From Blautia obeum ATCC 29174 (GTDB lineage: Bacteria; Bacillota; Clostridia; Lachnospirales; Lachnospiraceae), in NCBI RefSeq assembly GCF_025147765.1, contig NZ_CP102265.1, positions 3,509,001 to 3,573,000 of the forward strand: a DNA stretch of 64,000 nucleotides, in the 5' to 3' direction. The notes under the pieces were generated by a model. It was given only the letters and a program-made list of their open reading frames with translations. It made no database searches and was not told the origin of the DNA. Position numbers and translations under genes: made by a program. Numbering within the stretch: position 1 is the first letter of the stretch; each line of letters begins with the position of its first letter. Below, one piece after another: positions 49,850 to 58,871 of this stretch.

Positions 49850-51650
49850 GCTGCTCATCCTCCTTTCCGACCTTCCAGGCAATCGAGGTCTGGTAATCCT
49901 TCCACATAGAAGAATAAATACCATTTAAGGCTACCAATTCTTCATGCGTACCTCTTTCTGCAATCTGCCCCTCCTTGAACACCAGGATAAGGTCTGCGTC
50001 TTGTATCGTAGAGAGCCGGTGGGCAATCATCATAACCGTTTTGTTTTGGGTCAGCCGCTCAAAAGCGAGCTGTATCTGATGTTCGTTTTCGGCATCTGCA
50101 AATGCTGTGGCTTCATCCAGTACAATAATAGGGGCGTCTTTTAAAATTGCCCTTGCAAGAGCAATTCTTTGATTTTCACCTCCTGAGAGATATGTGCCTC
50201 CTGTTCCAACGAGCGTATCAAGCCCATCCGGGAGGCGGTCAATAATATCTTTGCATTGTGCTTCATCAGCCGCTTTCAGGACTTCTTCCCTGGTAGCGTC
50301 CGGGCGGGCCGCCTTAATATTATTCAGCAAGGTGTCCTTGAACAGACAGGTATTCTGAAACACAAAAGCAACTCTTTTCATCAGTTCCTGCTTCTCAATA
50401 TTGCGTACATCCACGCCGCCAATCGTAACGGAGCCTGACTGAACATCATAAAATCGGGGAATGAGGCTTGCCGCTGTACTTTTACCGCTGCCGGAGGCAC
50501 CAACAAGCGCCACTGTTTTTCCTGTCGGAACCTCAAAGCTGATATGGTCTAAGGCCTTCTCTTTGGTCCCTGGATAGGCGAAGGAAACATCCGAAAACAC
50601 AATCGAAGCATCTGCCGGGATCAGGGGATGTTCCGGCTCCTTCAAGGGCTTTTCCTGCAAAATTTCATCCACCCGGCTGACTGCACTTTTAGCCGCCATA
50701 AGCTGCTCGCTGGCAAACATGATACGGTTCATCATAGTTGCACAGACCGGAGTAAACAAACTGTAAAACAGAAAATCCAGCACAACATTTTCATAAGCCG
50801 CCTGGCCGCTGACCCCGGACAAAATAAACATGGCGACTGGAATAAGTAAAACAAATGTGCCGTTCAGTGTTACTGTAAATCCTGTAAGAGGAATACGGCA
50901 TTTTAAGGCATACCCGGAAGCAAATTTTTCGTATTCTTCTATTGCAGCGTGAAAATTTTTGAAGGAATAAATAGTTTGCTGAAATACTTTTACAACAGGA
51001 ATACCGCGAATATATTCCACAGCTTCTTTATTCATTGTTTCCAGTGCAGTCATATACTTGCCCATAAACTGCGCATTATCTCCGCCCATCATCTGTTTGA
51101 GAAAGATGACACTGATTCCCATAGGTATCAGGCAGCAAATTCCCAGCCGCCAGTCAAAAAGGAAAATCAAAATAATAACGGCAACCGGCATAACTGCGGC
51201 TCCGGTCAGATCGGGAAGCTGATGGGCCAGAAATCCTTCTGTAAGCCCTGCATTATCATCAATGATGTTTCTGAGCCGTCCGCTTGCATTTTGGCTGAAA
51301 TACCCCAACGGCAGCGTCACGATATGATGAATTGCAGATTTTCTCATATTGGTGGCTGTACGAAACGCCGCCAGATGAGTACAGTTCAGGGCGATAAAAT
51401 AAATTAAAATGCTTGCCGCTGCAAACACAACCGCCATCCACGCATAATGGGCGCTCCCCGTTGCAAGAGATATATCCCCGGCAGCAAAAGCCTGGATTAA
51501 ATCGCGGATGACGAGCCAAATGCAAACAAAAGGCAGCATAGATAAAATGGTACTGATTCCGGAGAGAACACATCCCAAAACAGTCAAAACATGGAATTTC
51601 CCTGCATATCCGAACATTCTGGACAGTTCTCCATTTTTTTGTTTCTCCAT
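49842..51650 (-). CDS. Exporter-fold ABC half-transporter (YbtP/YbtQ-like) 2
   Basis: A 602-residue partner of the next ABC protein. Membrane domain about residues 15-310, then Walker A VGASGSGKST, signature YLSGGENQRIALARAIL and Walker B IIVLDEATAFAD. The D-loop reads ATAFADAENEHQ instead of the common ATSxLD, a feature of one half of such heterodimers. The start at 51650 follows AAAGGAGACTTGCTT. A large dyad sits upstream at 51671-51706 and may regulate it separately from the ECF genes. Confidence 0.88.
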   Translation of the reverse strand: MEKQKNGELSRMFGYAGKFHVLTVLGCVLSGISTILSMLPFVCIWLVIRDLIQAFAAGDISLATGSAHYAWMAVVFAAASILIYFIALNCTHLAAFRTATNMRKSAIHHIVTLPLGYFSQNASGRLRNIIDDNAGLTEGFLAHQLPDLTGAAVMPVAVIILIFLFDWRLGICCLIPMGISVIFLKQMMGGDNAQFMGKYMTALETMNKEAVEYIRGIPVVKVFQQTIYSFKNFHAAIEEYEKFASGYALKCRIPLTGFTVTLNGTFVLLIPVAMFILSGVSGQAAYENVVLDFLFYSLFTPVCATMMNRIMFASEQLMAAKSAVSRVDEILQEKPLKEPEHPLIPADASIVFSDVSFAYPGTKEKALDHISFEVPTGKTVALVGASGSGKSTAASLIPRFYDVQSGSVTIGGVDVRNIEKQELMKRVAFVFQNTCLFKDTLLNNIKAARPDATREEVLKAADEAQCKDIIDRLPDGLDTLVGTGGTYLSGGENQRIALARAILKDAPIIVLDEATAFADAENEHQIQLAFERLTQNKTVMMIAHRLSTIQDADLILVFKEGQIAERGTHEELVALNGIYSSMWKDYQTSIAWKVGKEDEQHD

Positions 51651-51670
51651 AAGCAAGTCTCCTTTCGCAA

Positions 51671-51706
51671 TAATAGACGGGTTAGCATTTTATAACCCAT
51701 CTATTA
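51671..51706. promoter_or_regulatory. Extended dyad GGGTTA-N8-TAACCC before the ABC pair
   Basis: TAATAGA-c-GGGTTA and TAACCC-a-TCTATTA form an almost perfect 14-of-15 inverted repeat centred at about 51689, 21 bases upstream of the ABC start. The core resembles the dyad at 54569. It may be an operator or an intercistronic hairpin. Confidence 0.5.
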
Positions 51707-51772
51707 TCATAAAATCATTCGGTTGTTTCTGCCACTCCATACAGAGCGTATCTATCCAATCGGACACATAAT

Positions 51773-53254
51773 TCATTGACACATAAGGCAGGAGTATAAG
51801 CGGGACAAATTTTCCTGTAACGGAAATGTTTCTACATGACCTTCATCAACGAAATGCAGAACCCGATTGCAAGTCATAGCGGCAAATTCATAATCGTGGG
51901 TAATGATTAAAATGGTCTTTCCTTTTTGCGCCAGATCTTTCAAATGCTCCGATATTCTCATCATATTTTTGAAATCAAGACCGCTGGTAGGCTCATCCAA
52001 AATCAAAACGGGGGTATCTATCCAATCCGATACTGCGAGAGTGAGTCGTTGTTTCTGCCCGCCGGAAAGAGTAGCGGGATGCCGTTCTTTCCATTCAAAC
52101 AAGCCATATAGTTTTAGCAGATCATCGCGTTGCTCCTGGGTACTGCCTTTTCCGTTTAATAGCAGTTCTTCTTCTACGCTGTCCCCAAACAACTGGCAAT
52201 CTGTATTTTGCATAACAAAGTAGGCAAAATTCTTCCGTTTGCCTTTAGATACCTTTGTCCCGTTATATATGACCTGACCCTCTTTTTCCTTTTGCATACC
52301 ACAAAGAATATTCGACAAAGTAGTTTTGCCTATTCCGTTATGACCTACAATCGCAATCAGATCACCAGCATACGCCTGAAAAGATACATCATGGAAAACC
52401 GGATGTTTGCGATAGGAAAACGCCAAATCCTTTACCTCCATCGTCATATCTTTTTCTTTTACAGGGGAAATATCTACTTCAATATGGTGCAAATCTGCCG
52501 CTCGTATTCCTATGGCTCGTCTTTTTTCTTCTGGAATAGAGCGCAGTTCTCCCGCCGTCCATTCTTCTTTTATGCTCCCGTTTTCCATATAGAGAAAACG
52601 GTCTGCAAGGTCAGTAAGATAATAAAGCCGGTGTTCAGCAACAATGATTGTGTGGCCTTCCGCTTTAAGTCCACCCATCAAATTTTTAAGTGCCTCAACG
52701 GAATACATATCCAAATTGGCCGAAGGTTCATCAAACACATAAATTTCCGGATCAACAGCATTGACGGAGGCCACCGCTATTTTCTGTTTTTCCCCGCTGG
52801 ACATCGGATAAATTTCTTTCCCTCGCAGCATATCTCCGTTAATACGCTTGATTGCACTTGAAACCCGCCTATCCAATTCTTCATACGGAACGCCATAATT
52901 TTCACACCCAAACGAAATCTCATCCTCTGTAATACTGGCAAAAAACTGGCTCTTTGGATCTTGAAAGATTGAACCTACTTTTTTCCCGATTTCATACAGA
53001 GGATATTCCGATATGTTGCGTCCCAACAGTGTGATGCGCCCTTTCAGTGTCCCTTCGTAAAATTGTTCGCCTAACCCGTTTACCAATCGTGTTAAAGTTG
53101 TCTTTCCGCAGCCGCTCCCTCCAGTCAGAACAAGAAACTCGCCCTCTTTTACATCGAGGCTGATATGATGGATACTATCTGTTTCGGCTCCCGGATATTC
53201 AAAAGATACATCTTCAAACTGGATAACGGATCGCCTTGCTTTATCATTTACCAT
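51773..53254 (-). CDS. ECF transporter double ATPase (EcfA-A' fusion)
   Basis: A 493-residue protein with two ABC domains in one chain. The first has Walker A GGSGCGKTTLTRLVNGLG, signature PMSSGEKQKIAVASV and Walker B EIYVFDEPSANLD. The second has VGHNGIGKTTLSNILCG, LSGGQKQRLTLAV and VLILDEPTSGLD. It drives an energy-coupling-factor importer with the T and S proteins upstream. The start at 53254 overlaps the T gene stop (TAATG), where the longer frame would run into that gene. Confidence 0.9.
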   Translation of the reverse strand: MVNDKARRSVIQFEDVSFEYPGAETDSIHHISLDVKEGEFLVLTGGSGCGKTTLTRLVNGLGEQFYEGTLKGRITLLGRNISEYPLYEIGKKVGSIFQDPKSQFFASITEDEISFGCENYGVPYEELDRRVSSAIKRINGDMLRGKEIYPMSSGEKQKIAVASVNAVDPEIYVFDEPSANLDMYSVEALKNLMGGLKAEGHTIIVAEHRLYYLTDLADRFLYMENGSIKEEWTAGELRSIPEEKRRAIGIRAADLHHIEVDISPVKEKDMTMEVKDLAFSYRKHPVFHDVSFQAYAGDLIAIVGHNGIGKTTLSNILCGMQKEKEGQVIYNGTKVSKGKRKNFAYFVMQNTDCQLFGDSVEEELLLNGKGSTQEQRDDLLKLYGLFEWKERHPATLSGGQKQRLTLAVSDWIDTPVLILDEPTSGLDFKNMMRISEHLKDLAQKGKTILIITHDYEFAAMTCNRVLHFVDEGHVETFPLQENLSRLYSCLMCQ

Positions 53255-53931
53255 TACGCTACCATCCTTTCCAGCACAAAATAGAATGCAGTTACACAAA
53301 CAGCAATCACGCACATAATCCAATCTCTTTTTTGAAATTCTATTTTTCTGCGGCAGGTATGTTTCCCAGGATTGGAAATCCCCCTGCTTTCAGCAGAAGC
53401 GGCAAGTTCTTCGGCTATTCTGGATGAACGGAAAATAACAGGCGTAACAATATACTCCATTGCGTCCAGAGGGTGTTTCCATGACAACAGCTTTCGCAGT
53501 CGAAGGGAGGAAAACACATCAGAAAATTCACTGCGCACAGTAGGGAAGAAACGCAGCATGAAGGTTACGGGCAGGGCAATTCCATTAGGCGCGTGGATTT
53601 TCTTAAAAACTGCTACAACTTCTCCCGGCGGCATACCAATCACGGGCTGCGCAGCCATAACCATCATCAAAATACGCAGCACCATGAACAGGAACATTTC
53701 CGGCATAAGAATGGTAATGCCCTGTCCTCCTGAAAGCAACCTCAACACGATAAAAATACCGCAGACGATCAAATATTTTATTGTCTGCCTGCCAAAGCCC
53801 TGAATAATCAGATACACGCTCAAAACGCCAAAAAGTGTGTATATCAAAATATCGCTTGTGAGCACCGCCACAAGCGACATAGTGAGAACTATGACAAGCA
53901 ATTTGGTTCGAAAATCAAATTTCATGCTCAT
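53254..53931 (-). CDS. ECF transporter T component (EcfT-like)
   Basis: A 225-residue membrane protein with about five helices and the ATPase-coupling motif region RSSRIAEELAASAESRGI, which contains the A-x-x-x-R-G signature of EcfT. VTFMLRFFPTVRSEFSDVFS is also typical. It connects the S component to the ATPase. It is followed by the double ATPase with an overlap and preceded by the S component 3 bases away, so a complete dedicated ECF system is encoded. Confidence 0.88.
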   Translation of the reverse strand: MSMKFDFRTKLLVIVLTMSLVAVLTSDILIYTLFGVLSVYLIIQGFGRQTIKYLIVCGIFIVLRLLSGGQGITILMPEMFLFMVLRILMMVMAAQPVIGMPPGEVVAVFKKIHAPNGIALPVTFMLRFFPTVRSEFSDVFSSLRLRKLLSWKHPLDAMEYIVTPVIFRSSRIAEELAASAESRGISNPGKHTCRRKIEFQKRDWIMCVIAVCVTAFYFVLERMVA

Positions 53932-53934
53932 AGT

Positions 53935-54540
53935 TTATTTAATCGCACCACTCTTTCTGAAGTGCTTCACAATCAGTTTGTTACTAATCATGCAGCCAAG
54001 GACGGCCAGGATAGCGGTGACAGCCAGACTCAAAAGGACGTACTTCGGATCGGTGTAATACTGGGTCTGAACCTGAACCTGCTGCTCGCTGACGCCGGTG
54101 GCAAGAAATGCGTCTTTGAAAAACCAAATTTCTGACATACCATGTGCAGCGCGAACCAGTGCCGTGATTACCCACGAAATAGACACACGCTTAATGTCAT
54201 GGTAGGCATCCTTTCCGCACATGGAAAGCTCTGCGATGATACCGCCGCCCAAAAACCACGGAATCATAAATGGCCCCATCATCAATCCGGCGATAATCGC
54301 CCACATGATATTGTAGACAAGAGCGGGGCCATGCTTGCCGACTTTCATGCACATATAAACATAGAACGGTGCGAGGATAAGTGCCGCACCAGCGGCGTTA
54401 AAAATCATGGAATAGAACAGTGAAGCGCCGGTCAGGATCGAATAGACCATAAATACAACGAACATGACCGCACAGAAGATACCGATGATTGCCGCGTCTT
54501 TGACAGTGTACTTGTTACCTGTCGATTTTTCATTTTCCAT
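53935..54540 (-). CDS. ECF transporter S component, MptD-like
   Basis: A 201-residue membrane protein with about five or six helices, starting MENEKSTGNKYTVKDAAIIG. It has FNAAGAALILAPFYVYMCMK and LMMGPFMIPWFLGGGIIAEL, the pattern of MptD/trep_strep-type S components often encoded with two exporter-fold ABC genes. The S component gives substrate specificity. The family ligand is not firmly known to me, and a metallophore or metal complex is inferred from the DtxR and YbtPQ-like neighbours. AAGGAGGATTTCCAA precedes the ATG at 54540. Confidence 0.85.
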   Translation of the reverse strand: MENEKSTGNKYTVKDAAIIGIFCAVMFVVFMVYSILTGASLFYSMIFNAAGAALILAPFYVYMCMKVGKHGPALVYNIMWAIIAGLMMGPFMIPWFLGGGIIAELSMCGKDAYHDIKRVSISWVITALVRAAHGMSEIWFFKDAFLATGVSEQQVQVQTQYYTDPKYVLLSLAVTAILAVLGCMISNKLIVKHFRKSGAIK

Positions 54541-54568
54541 TTGGAAATCCTCCTTTGTCTTGCAGAAA

Positions 54569-54586
54569 GTTAGCAACGTCTAACCC
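54569..54586. promoter_or_regulatory. Dyad GGGTTA-N8-TAAC before the ECF S gene
   Basis: Read on the minus strand GGGTTAG-acgttgc-TAAC spans 54586-54569, 29 bases upstream of the ECF S start. The half-sites and spacing match those at 51679-51698, and a weaker form (CGGTTCG-ttataac-TAATC) lies at about 55739-55757 upstream of the AraC gene. A shared operator for the AraC or DtxR regulator is likely. Confidence 0.5.
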
Positions 54587-54657
54587 ACTATTCAAAAAAT
54601 AGGCCAGCTTCAAGCGGTCTTTCTGCTTTTATCTGACAAAGGATATTCTAATACAGC

Positions 54658-55713
54658 TCAGATTTCTTCGCCACTCCATACGGACCCGCTTCTATCCAAA
54701 CGGACACTCTTTCTGAATTCCGTTGGAGAGCTGCCATACGTTTCTTTGAAGGCAGAAGTGAATTTATTCGGATTTTCATATCCGATTTTACTTGCAATCT
54801 CCGTTACTGACGACTCGGTTTCCAGCAACAATTTTTTGGCGACTTGAAGCCGATAGGTACGAAGATAAGAATAGACAGAGGTTCCATAGACGCCTCGAAA
54901 GCACTTTTTCAATGCTGTTGTAGAAATCGCGAATTTCTGGGAAAGCTGTTCAATCGTATGATGTGCTGTCAAGTCCTCCGTAATATAGGACGCTACTGCT
55001 TTAATCAATGCGACCTGATTTTGATTGAAATAATCCGTCTGTAAAACTTCTTCTGCCGTATTGAGATCACTTAAGAACAGAAGCAGTTCCAGCATTTTGA
55101 CTTTCATGTATCCTGGTTTTCTTTTTTCCCGGACATGATAGAGTTCCGAAAAAATATGTTCAATAGACGGATTGGCCCGCATGATGCAGCAACGGTTTCC
55201 TTCGCAAATATATTTTTGTATGTAGTGCAAATCAATATTCAATAGCTCCATGATTTGCCGTATTTCCGGCAGCAATTCATCCAGATTGATGACGATAGAA
55301 ATACCGTGATAGTGGTTCAGCGGAAAACACGAATTTGACTTTTTCTTCATCATGGAGCTGATCGACAAATCGCCTTCCGCCATATAGCAGCAACTATTTT
55401 CACCAAAGCTACACTCAAAACGTCCTATCAGACAATGGTTAATCTCTATCATGTTTTTAACTGTGGCTTGATTTTGATTGCAATATCCCATGTGCATATC
55501 GTTATAGTAAAGCTCAATACCAGAAAAAACCTGATAGACTGTAATGCGTCCATGCCCTGTTTCATTTGACAGCCGAAAAATTTTACAGTCCTGCCGTAGT
55601 TCATCTTCTTCGAGAGAGCCGTATAACTTTGTCCCTTCAAATTCGTCTGGCAATTCAGACCGCAATAATACTTCAATCGTACCAGAGAGTGCTTGTTTTT
55701 CATAGGTCAGCAC
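54658..55713 (-). CDS. AraC-family regulator of the transport island
   Basis: A 351-residue regulator. The C-terminal double helix-turn-helix is complete: HHTIEQLSQKFAISTTALKK, FRGVYGTSVYSYLRTYRLQV, LLETESSVTEIASKIGYENP and KFTSAFKETYGSSPTEFRKS. The N-terminal 230 residues resemble those of YbtA/PchR-type activators that bind a siderophore. The start is a GTG at 55713 with AGGAGG 8 bases upstream. It is the first gene of the island in the reading direction, 117 bases before the S component. Confidence 0.88.
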   Translation of the reverse strand: MLTYEKQALSGTIEVLLRSELPDEFEGTKLYGSLEEDELRQDCKIFRLSNETGHGRITVYQVFSGIELYYNDMHMGYCNQNQATVKNMIEINHCLIGRFECSFGENSCCYMAEGDLSISSMMKKKSNSCFPLNHYHGISIVINLDELLPEIRQIMELLNIDLHYIQKYICEGNRCCIMRANPSIEHIFSELYHVREKRKPGYMKVKMLELLLFLSDLNTAEEVLQTDYFNQNQVALIKAVASYITEDLTAHHTIEQLSQKFAISTTALKKCFRGVYGTSVYSYLRTYRLQVAKKLLLETESSVTEIASKIGYENPNKFTSAFKETYGSSPTEFRKSVRLDRSGSVWSGEEI

Positions 55714-55810
55714 TACCCATTCCTCCTTTCGGTTCGTTATAACTAATCACTCTAAGTATAGGCGCGAATAATGGCAGTGTCAAATGGTTTTCTGACAAAA
55801 AGAAAAAGTT

Positions 55811-56020
55811 CTAAATATAAATAAACTCTTGACAAATCATTTCCTCCACCTGTGCTTTCAGCGTGTTCATCAGCCCCACCCAGCGTATGGGGTCATGGGC
55901 TTTCAGTTCCTCGGTGACGCCCGCTGCCTCCATCATCCGGGGCAGCATGGCGTCCATCCGTTCCTGCTCCGCCCGGTCAATCTCCAACAGGTGCGGGTAC
56001 AGCTTTTCGCTTAAAATCAG
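55811..56020 (-). pseudogene. tnpV: TnpV fragment
   Basis: LSEKLYPHLLEIDRAEQERM, DAMLPRMMEAAGVTEELKAH and the tail IRWVGLMNTLKAQVEEMICQ form the C-terminal two-thirds of TnpV-type proteins of Tn4451-like elements. The N-terminal third (usually including KYGRMRKRYLKEH) is replaced by unrelated sequence at about 56020, so the gene is broken. It marks the right border of the transport island, with the recombinase fragment marking the left. Confidence 0.78.
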
Positions 56021-56024
56021 GCTA

Positions 56025-56333
56025 CTACAAAGACCGGCCGATGTTCTTTCGAGTATCATTGCTTTTATATAAATAAGACAGTTCTGGGGATTTTTCAGAT
56101 ATTCTATCCTTGGAATAGGGTGGTCTTAAATTCAATGATAACCGCGCTTTTTTAATCATATACGTTTCACTACCATCCTCCGAAGATCCTTTCAACCAGC
56201 AATCATCCGGATACTTCGCTGCAAAGCCTCGTAACCGTTTCGGCAAGTTCTGATTGAAGGTATACACATCATAGAATCCATCATCTTCATTAGTCAGAAT
56301 AATCGTTTCTTTTTCACACTTTAACCTTCGCAT
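56025..56333 (-). CDS. Conserved conjugative-element small protein, 3' end altered
   Basis: A 102-residue frame: CEKETIILTNEDDGFYDVYT, FNQNLPKRLRGFAAKYPDDC, GSETYMIKKARLSLNLRPPY. It resembles the small proteins found beside the YodL/DUF4316 genes in Tn1549-like elements. The last residues (SNDTRKNIGRSL) run into the TnpV fragment and are probably not original. It is followed upstream by the DUF4316-type gene after 3 bases. Function unknown. Confidence 0.6.
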   Translation of the reverse strand: MRRLKCEKETIILTNEDDGFYDVYTFNQNLPKRLRGFAAKYPDDCWLKGSSEDGSETYMIKKARLSLNLRPPYSKDRISEKSPELSYLYKSNDTRKNIGRSL

Positions 56334-56336
56334 ATT

Positions 56337-57221
56337 CTATCCACGCTTTCTTTCCATTTCCTGATCCAGGTACTTTGGTATCGGCTTTCCGGACCGGCGA
56401 GCAATGGCAATCTGTTTCTGATGCAGTCGTTTGATTACAGATCTCCGTTTCTTAGATTTTCCATCCTGTTGATTTCGGGAGGTCTGATTGTTGCTGCTAG
56501 CATCAGAGGTCTTTTCCTGATTCTTCTTCTGATTATTCACCAGACCGTCCACCATATCATAATTGGCTTCGGTACCAGATTCTCTGCTTCGTTCATAAGT
56601 GCCGTTCTGGTAGAATTTCTGGTAATGTTCCAGACGGATTTTACCATCTTGTTTTAGCTGTTCGACCGGATTTAGCGGTACCTGCTGTTGGATGTAATCA
56701 TGAATCTTTTGTTTTGTCTTTTCATCGAATTTCTTACATTCTTCGACAACCATTTTTCCATAGGCATCCAGGATAACACCCTGGGCCTGATCTCGGTATA
56801 CCTGATGTTCCATCAAATAAAACTGTTTTCCATCAATAATGATGGTGTCTGTTGCAATCCAGTTCCCCTTTTTCCCATCAATCTGATAATTCTCAGTTTC
56901 TATAGTGATTAGTGCACCGGATGTGTTGATACGAATAAATCCGGCCAGATACTGTGGATAGTTCTCATCTACATAGTAGCAGCTGATTTCTCCACCCTTG
57001 TTCAATACGAGCACGTCACTGACTTCGCATTGATTTTTCGTCCGTTTCCAGATGTCAGCGACTTTTTCATTTTCCTGCATTTCATGAATCGCGACTAATC
57101 GGTAATTTTCGACAGTAATCGACACATTCTGCTGTCTTGCCTCTTGATATGGCAGATGCCACAGTGCTTTTCCTGCTGTCTGCTGATCTACTCGGTAGAC
57201 TGCAAATTGATTAAGCTTCAT
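56337..57221 (-). CDS. YodL/DUF4316-domain conjugative element protein
   Basis: A 294-residue protein. The YodL-type domain covers about 1-95 (MKLNQFAVYRVDQQTAGKAL, VSDVLVLNKGGEISCYYVDE). A DUF4316-like C-terminal part follows (QQVPLNPVEQLKQDGKIRLE, HYQKFYQNGTYERS) and a basic tail with KSKKRRSVIKRLHQKQIAIA and RRSGKPIPKYL. The tail motif is common in these element proteins. The start at 57221 follows GGAGGACGATGCCT. Function unknown. The family accompanies conjugation genes. Confidence 0.75.
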   Translation of the reverse strand: MKLNQFAVYRVDQQTAGKALWHLPYQEARQQNVSITVENYRLVAIHEMQENEKVADIWKRTKNQCEVSDVLVLNKGGEISCYYVDENYPQYLAGFIRINTSGALITIETENYQIDGKKGNWIATDTIIIDGKQFYLMEHQVYRDQAQGVILDAYGKMVVEECKKFDEKTKQKIHDYIQQQVPLNPVEQLKQDGKIRLEHYQKFYQNGTYERSRESGTEANYDMVDGLVNNQKKNQEKTSDASSNNQTSRNQQDGKSKKRRSVIKRLHQKQIAIARRSGKPIPKYLDQEMERKRG

Positions 57222-57471
57222 AGGCATCGTCCTCCAAGTTATTCAGATAATAATTCAGATCCAGAGAATAGTAGTATTTGTCTTCGATCTGCTGTAATTT
57301 TCCAACTGTAGAATTGATAATCTCAATCATTTCATCATTCTCAGGATCACTTTCTTCCTGTTCCAGGACTTCCAAAGCTTCCTTCAGTGTTTGGATTGTT
57401 TCTTCCTTTGTGTGCTGCTGGAAGATAGCAGTAATAGTCAGTTCGTTTTCTTCCAGGTTTACGTTTCTCAT
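57211..57471 (-). CDS. Transposon-transfer assisting protein (TTRAP)
   Basis: An 86-residue protein: NLEENELTITAIFQQHTKEE, TIQTLKEALEVLEQEESDPE, STVGKLQQIEDKYYYSLDLN, YYLNNLEDD. This is the TTRAP pattern, a small helical protein of Tn916/Tn1549-type elements. It overlaps the DUF4316-type gene by 11 bases and the upstream large gene by 4, so all three are co-translated. Confidence 0.8.
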   Translation of the reverse strand: MRNVNLEENELTITAIFQQHTKEETIQTLKEALEVLEQEESDPENDEMIEIINSTVGKLQQIEDKYYYSLDLNYYLNNLEDDAYEA

Positions 57472-58755
57472 AGGCTCATTTCCCCCCTTTTCTTTTTCGG
57501 TATTGGTTTCATTTGTATATTCAGCTCCTTCTCGTTTTTTTCTTCGCTTATATTTTTTTCGTTATCCACCTTTTTATTAGATTCCAAAGGATTTTCCACA
57601 TTTGGATGTCTTTCTTCCAAGTACTTTTCCACACGACTGATTGCATTTTGCACATAAGAATTTTCTCTAAATCCAGGAATCGAATTCAAAAATTCTTTCT
57701 GTATTTTTCCTTCAATCATCAGACTCTGCATTCCTTCATAATCACTTCCGTCTTTCAGATCAAAGCCAACACATTTCAGTCCATGCATACGTTCTGATGG
57801 GATTTTCTCATAAGCTTCCAAGGCTTCTGGTAATGTCAGGTCATAATGTACTTCACCCATTACAGGAAATTCAGCACATTCAGCCGCATAAAAGCTGATA
57901 CATGTAAGATCATTTTCATAATCCACATTTTCTATTTCTGGGACAATATCGAGTATTTTTTCTCTTTGTGCTGCAAACTCTGGAAGTTCTGCAAATCCAA
58001 ATCGATCCACGTAATATGCCTGCATATCCCCACCACGGTTTGTAATGATAACATCACTGACCGACATAGAATGTGCTTTATAATCTGCTGGTGGATTATC
58101 GTTGAATACGGCATACAAATCATCCATCTTTTCATTTTCATGTAATCTGCCAGAATAGACACATTTATAATTTGCTGCATCGATTGTAATGCCATCTTCT
58201 TTGACCATTGCCATATTCATAAATAAATGTTGTTTTCCCGGTGTGCCTTCATCCACATGGTAAATCGCATAGCGGTCACCATTACCTCTGAACATTTCTT
58301 CCTCTAGGGTATAATCAAACTTAAATGGATACAAAGCCCGATCAACTCTTTCCGAAATATCCGTTCCTTCTGCAATCGTATCTTCCAGCCAATCTTTGAT
58401 ATCTCCCCATGATTCAAACTGCAAATACCCGGCAATTTCATGTGTCCCATCCGGTGCCAGTACAATATGTCCCGGTTCGCTTTCCCGATAATCATAGCGG
58501 TATCCGGCTGCTTCCAGTGCATCTACCAGAATGCCGTATTTTTCATGTAATTCTGTTTTCTGTTTTTCTTCAAGAATGATTTCCAGTTCTTCTGTAAGCT
58601 GATCGATCATTTCACCGGCTGTCTTGCGGATCACATCCATAGATGCTTTCATTTCCTTCATTTCCCGGCTGCTGCTCCACCCTGCAATATAAGGAAAACT
58701 GTAATCCGATGTATCCAAACCAAAGGAAGAACACACACAGTAAGCAACAGATTCT
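57468..58755 (-). pseudogene. 3' part of the split RadC-ArdC-M78-YodL gene
   Basis: About 430 codons continuing the gene whose 5' part is at 62909-64000. The native sequence resumes at EAESVAYCVCSSFGLDTSDY, the normal continuation of the M78 metallopeptidase domain. It then has a long helical stretch, a YodL-type domain (RYAIYHVDEGTPGKQHLFMN, SDVIITNRGGDMQAYYVDRF) and a charged tail ending KPIPKKKRGEMSL. The ATG at 58799 belongs to the inserted element, so any product from it would lack the peptidase and ArdC parts. Excision at the GCTTCAA repeats would rejoin the frame (EVEA-ESVAY). Confidence 0.8.
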
Positions 58756-58871
58756 GCTTCAAATGGAAACATTAACATTTGAAGCATTATACTCAGCATT
58801 CCAAAATGTTAATCATTTTAAAGAATGCTGAGAAATAAGACGTTTTTCTACTAAAAGATGTGCATTATTCG

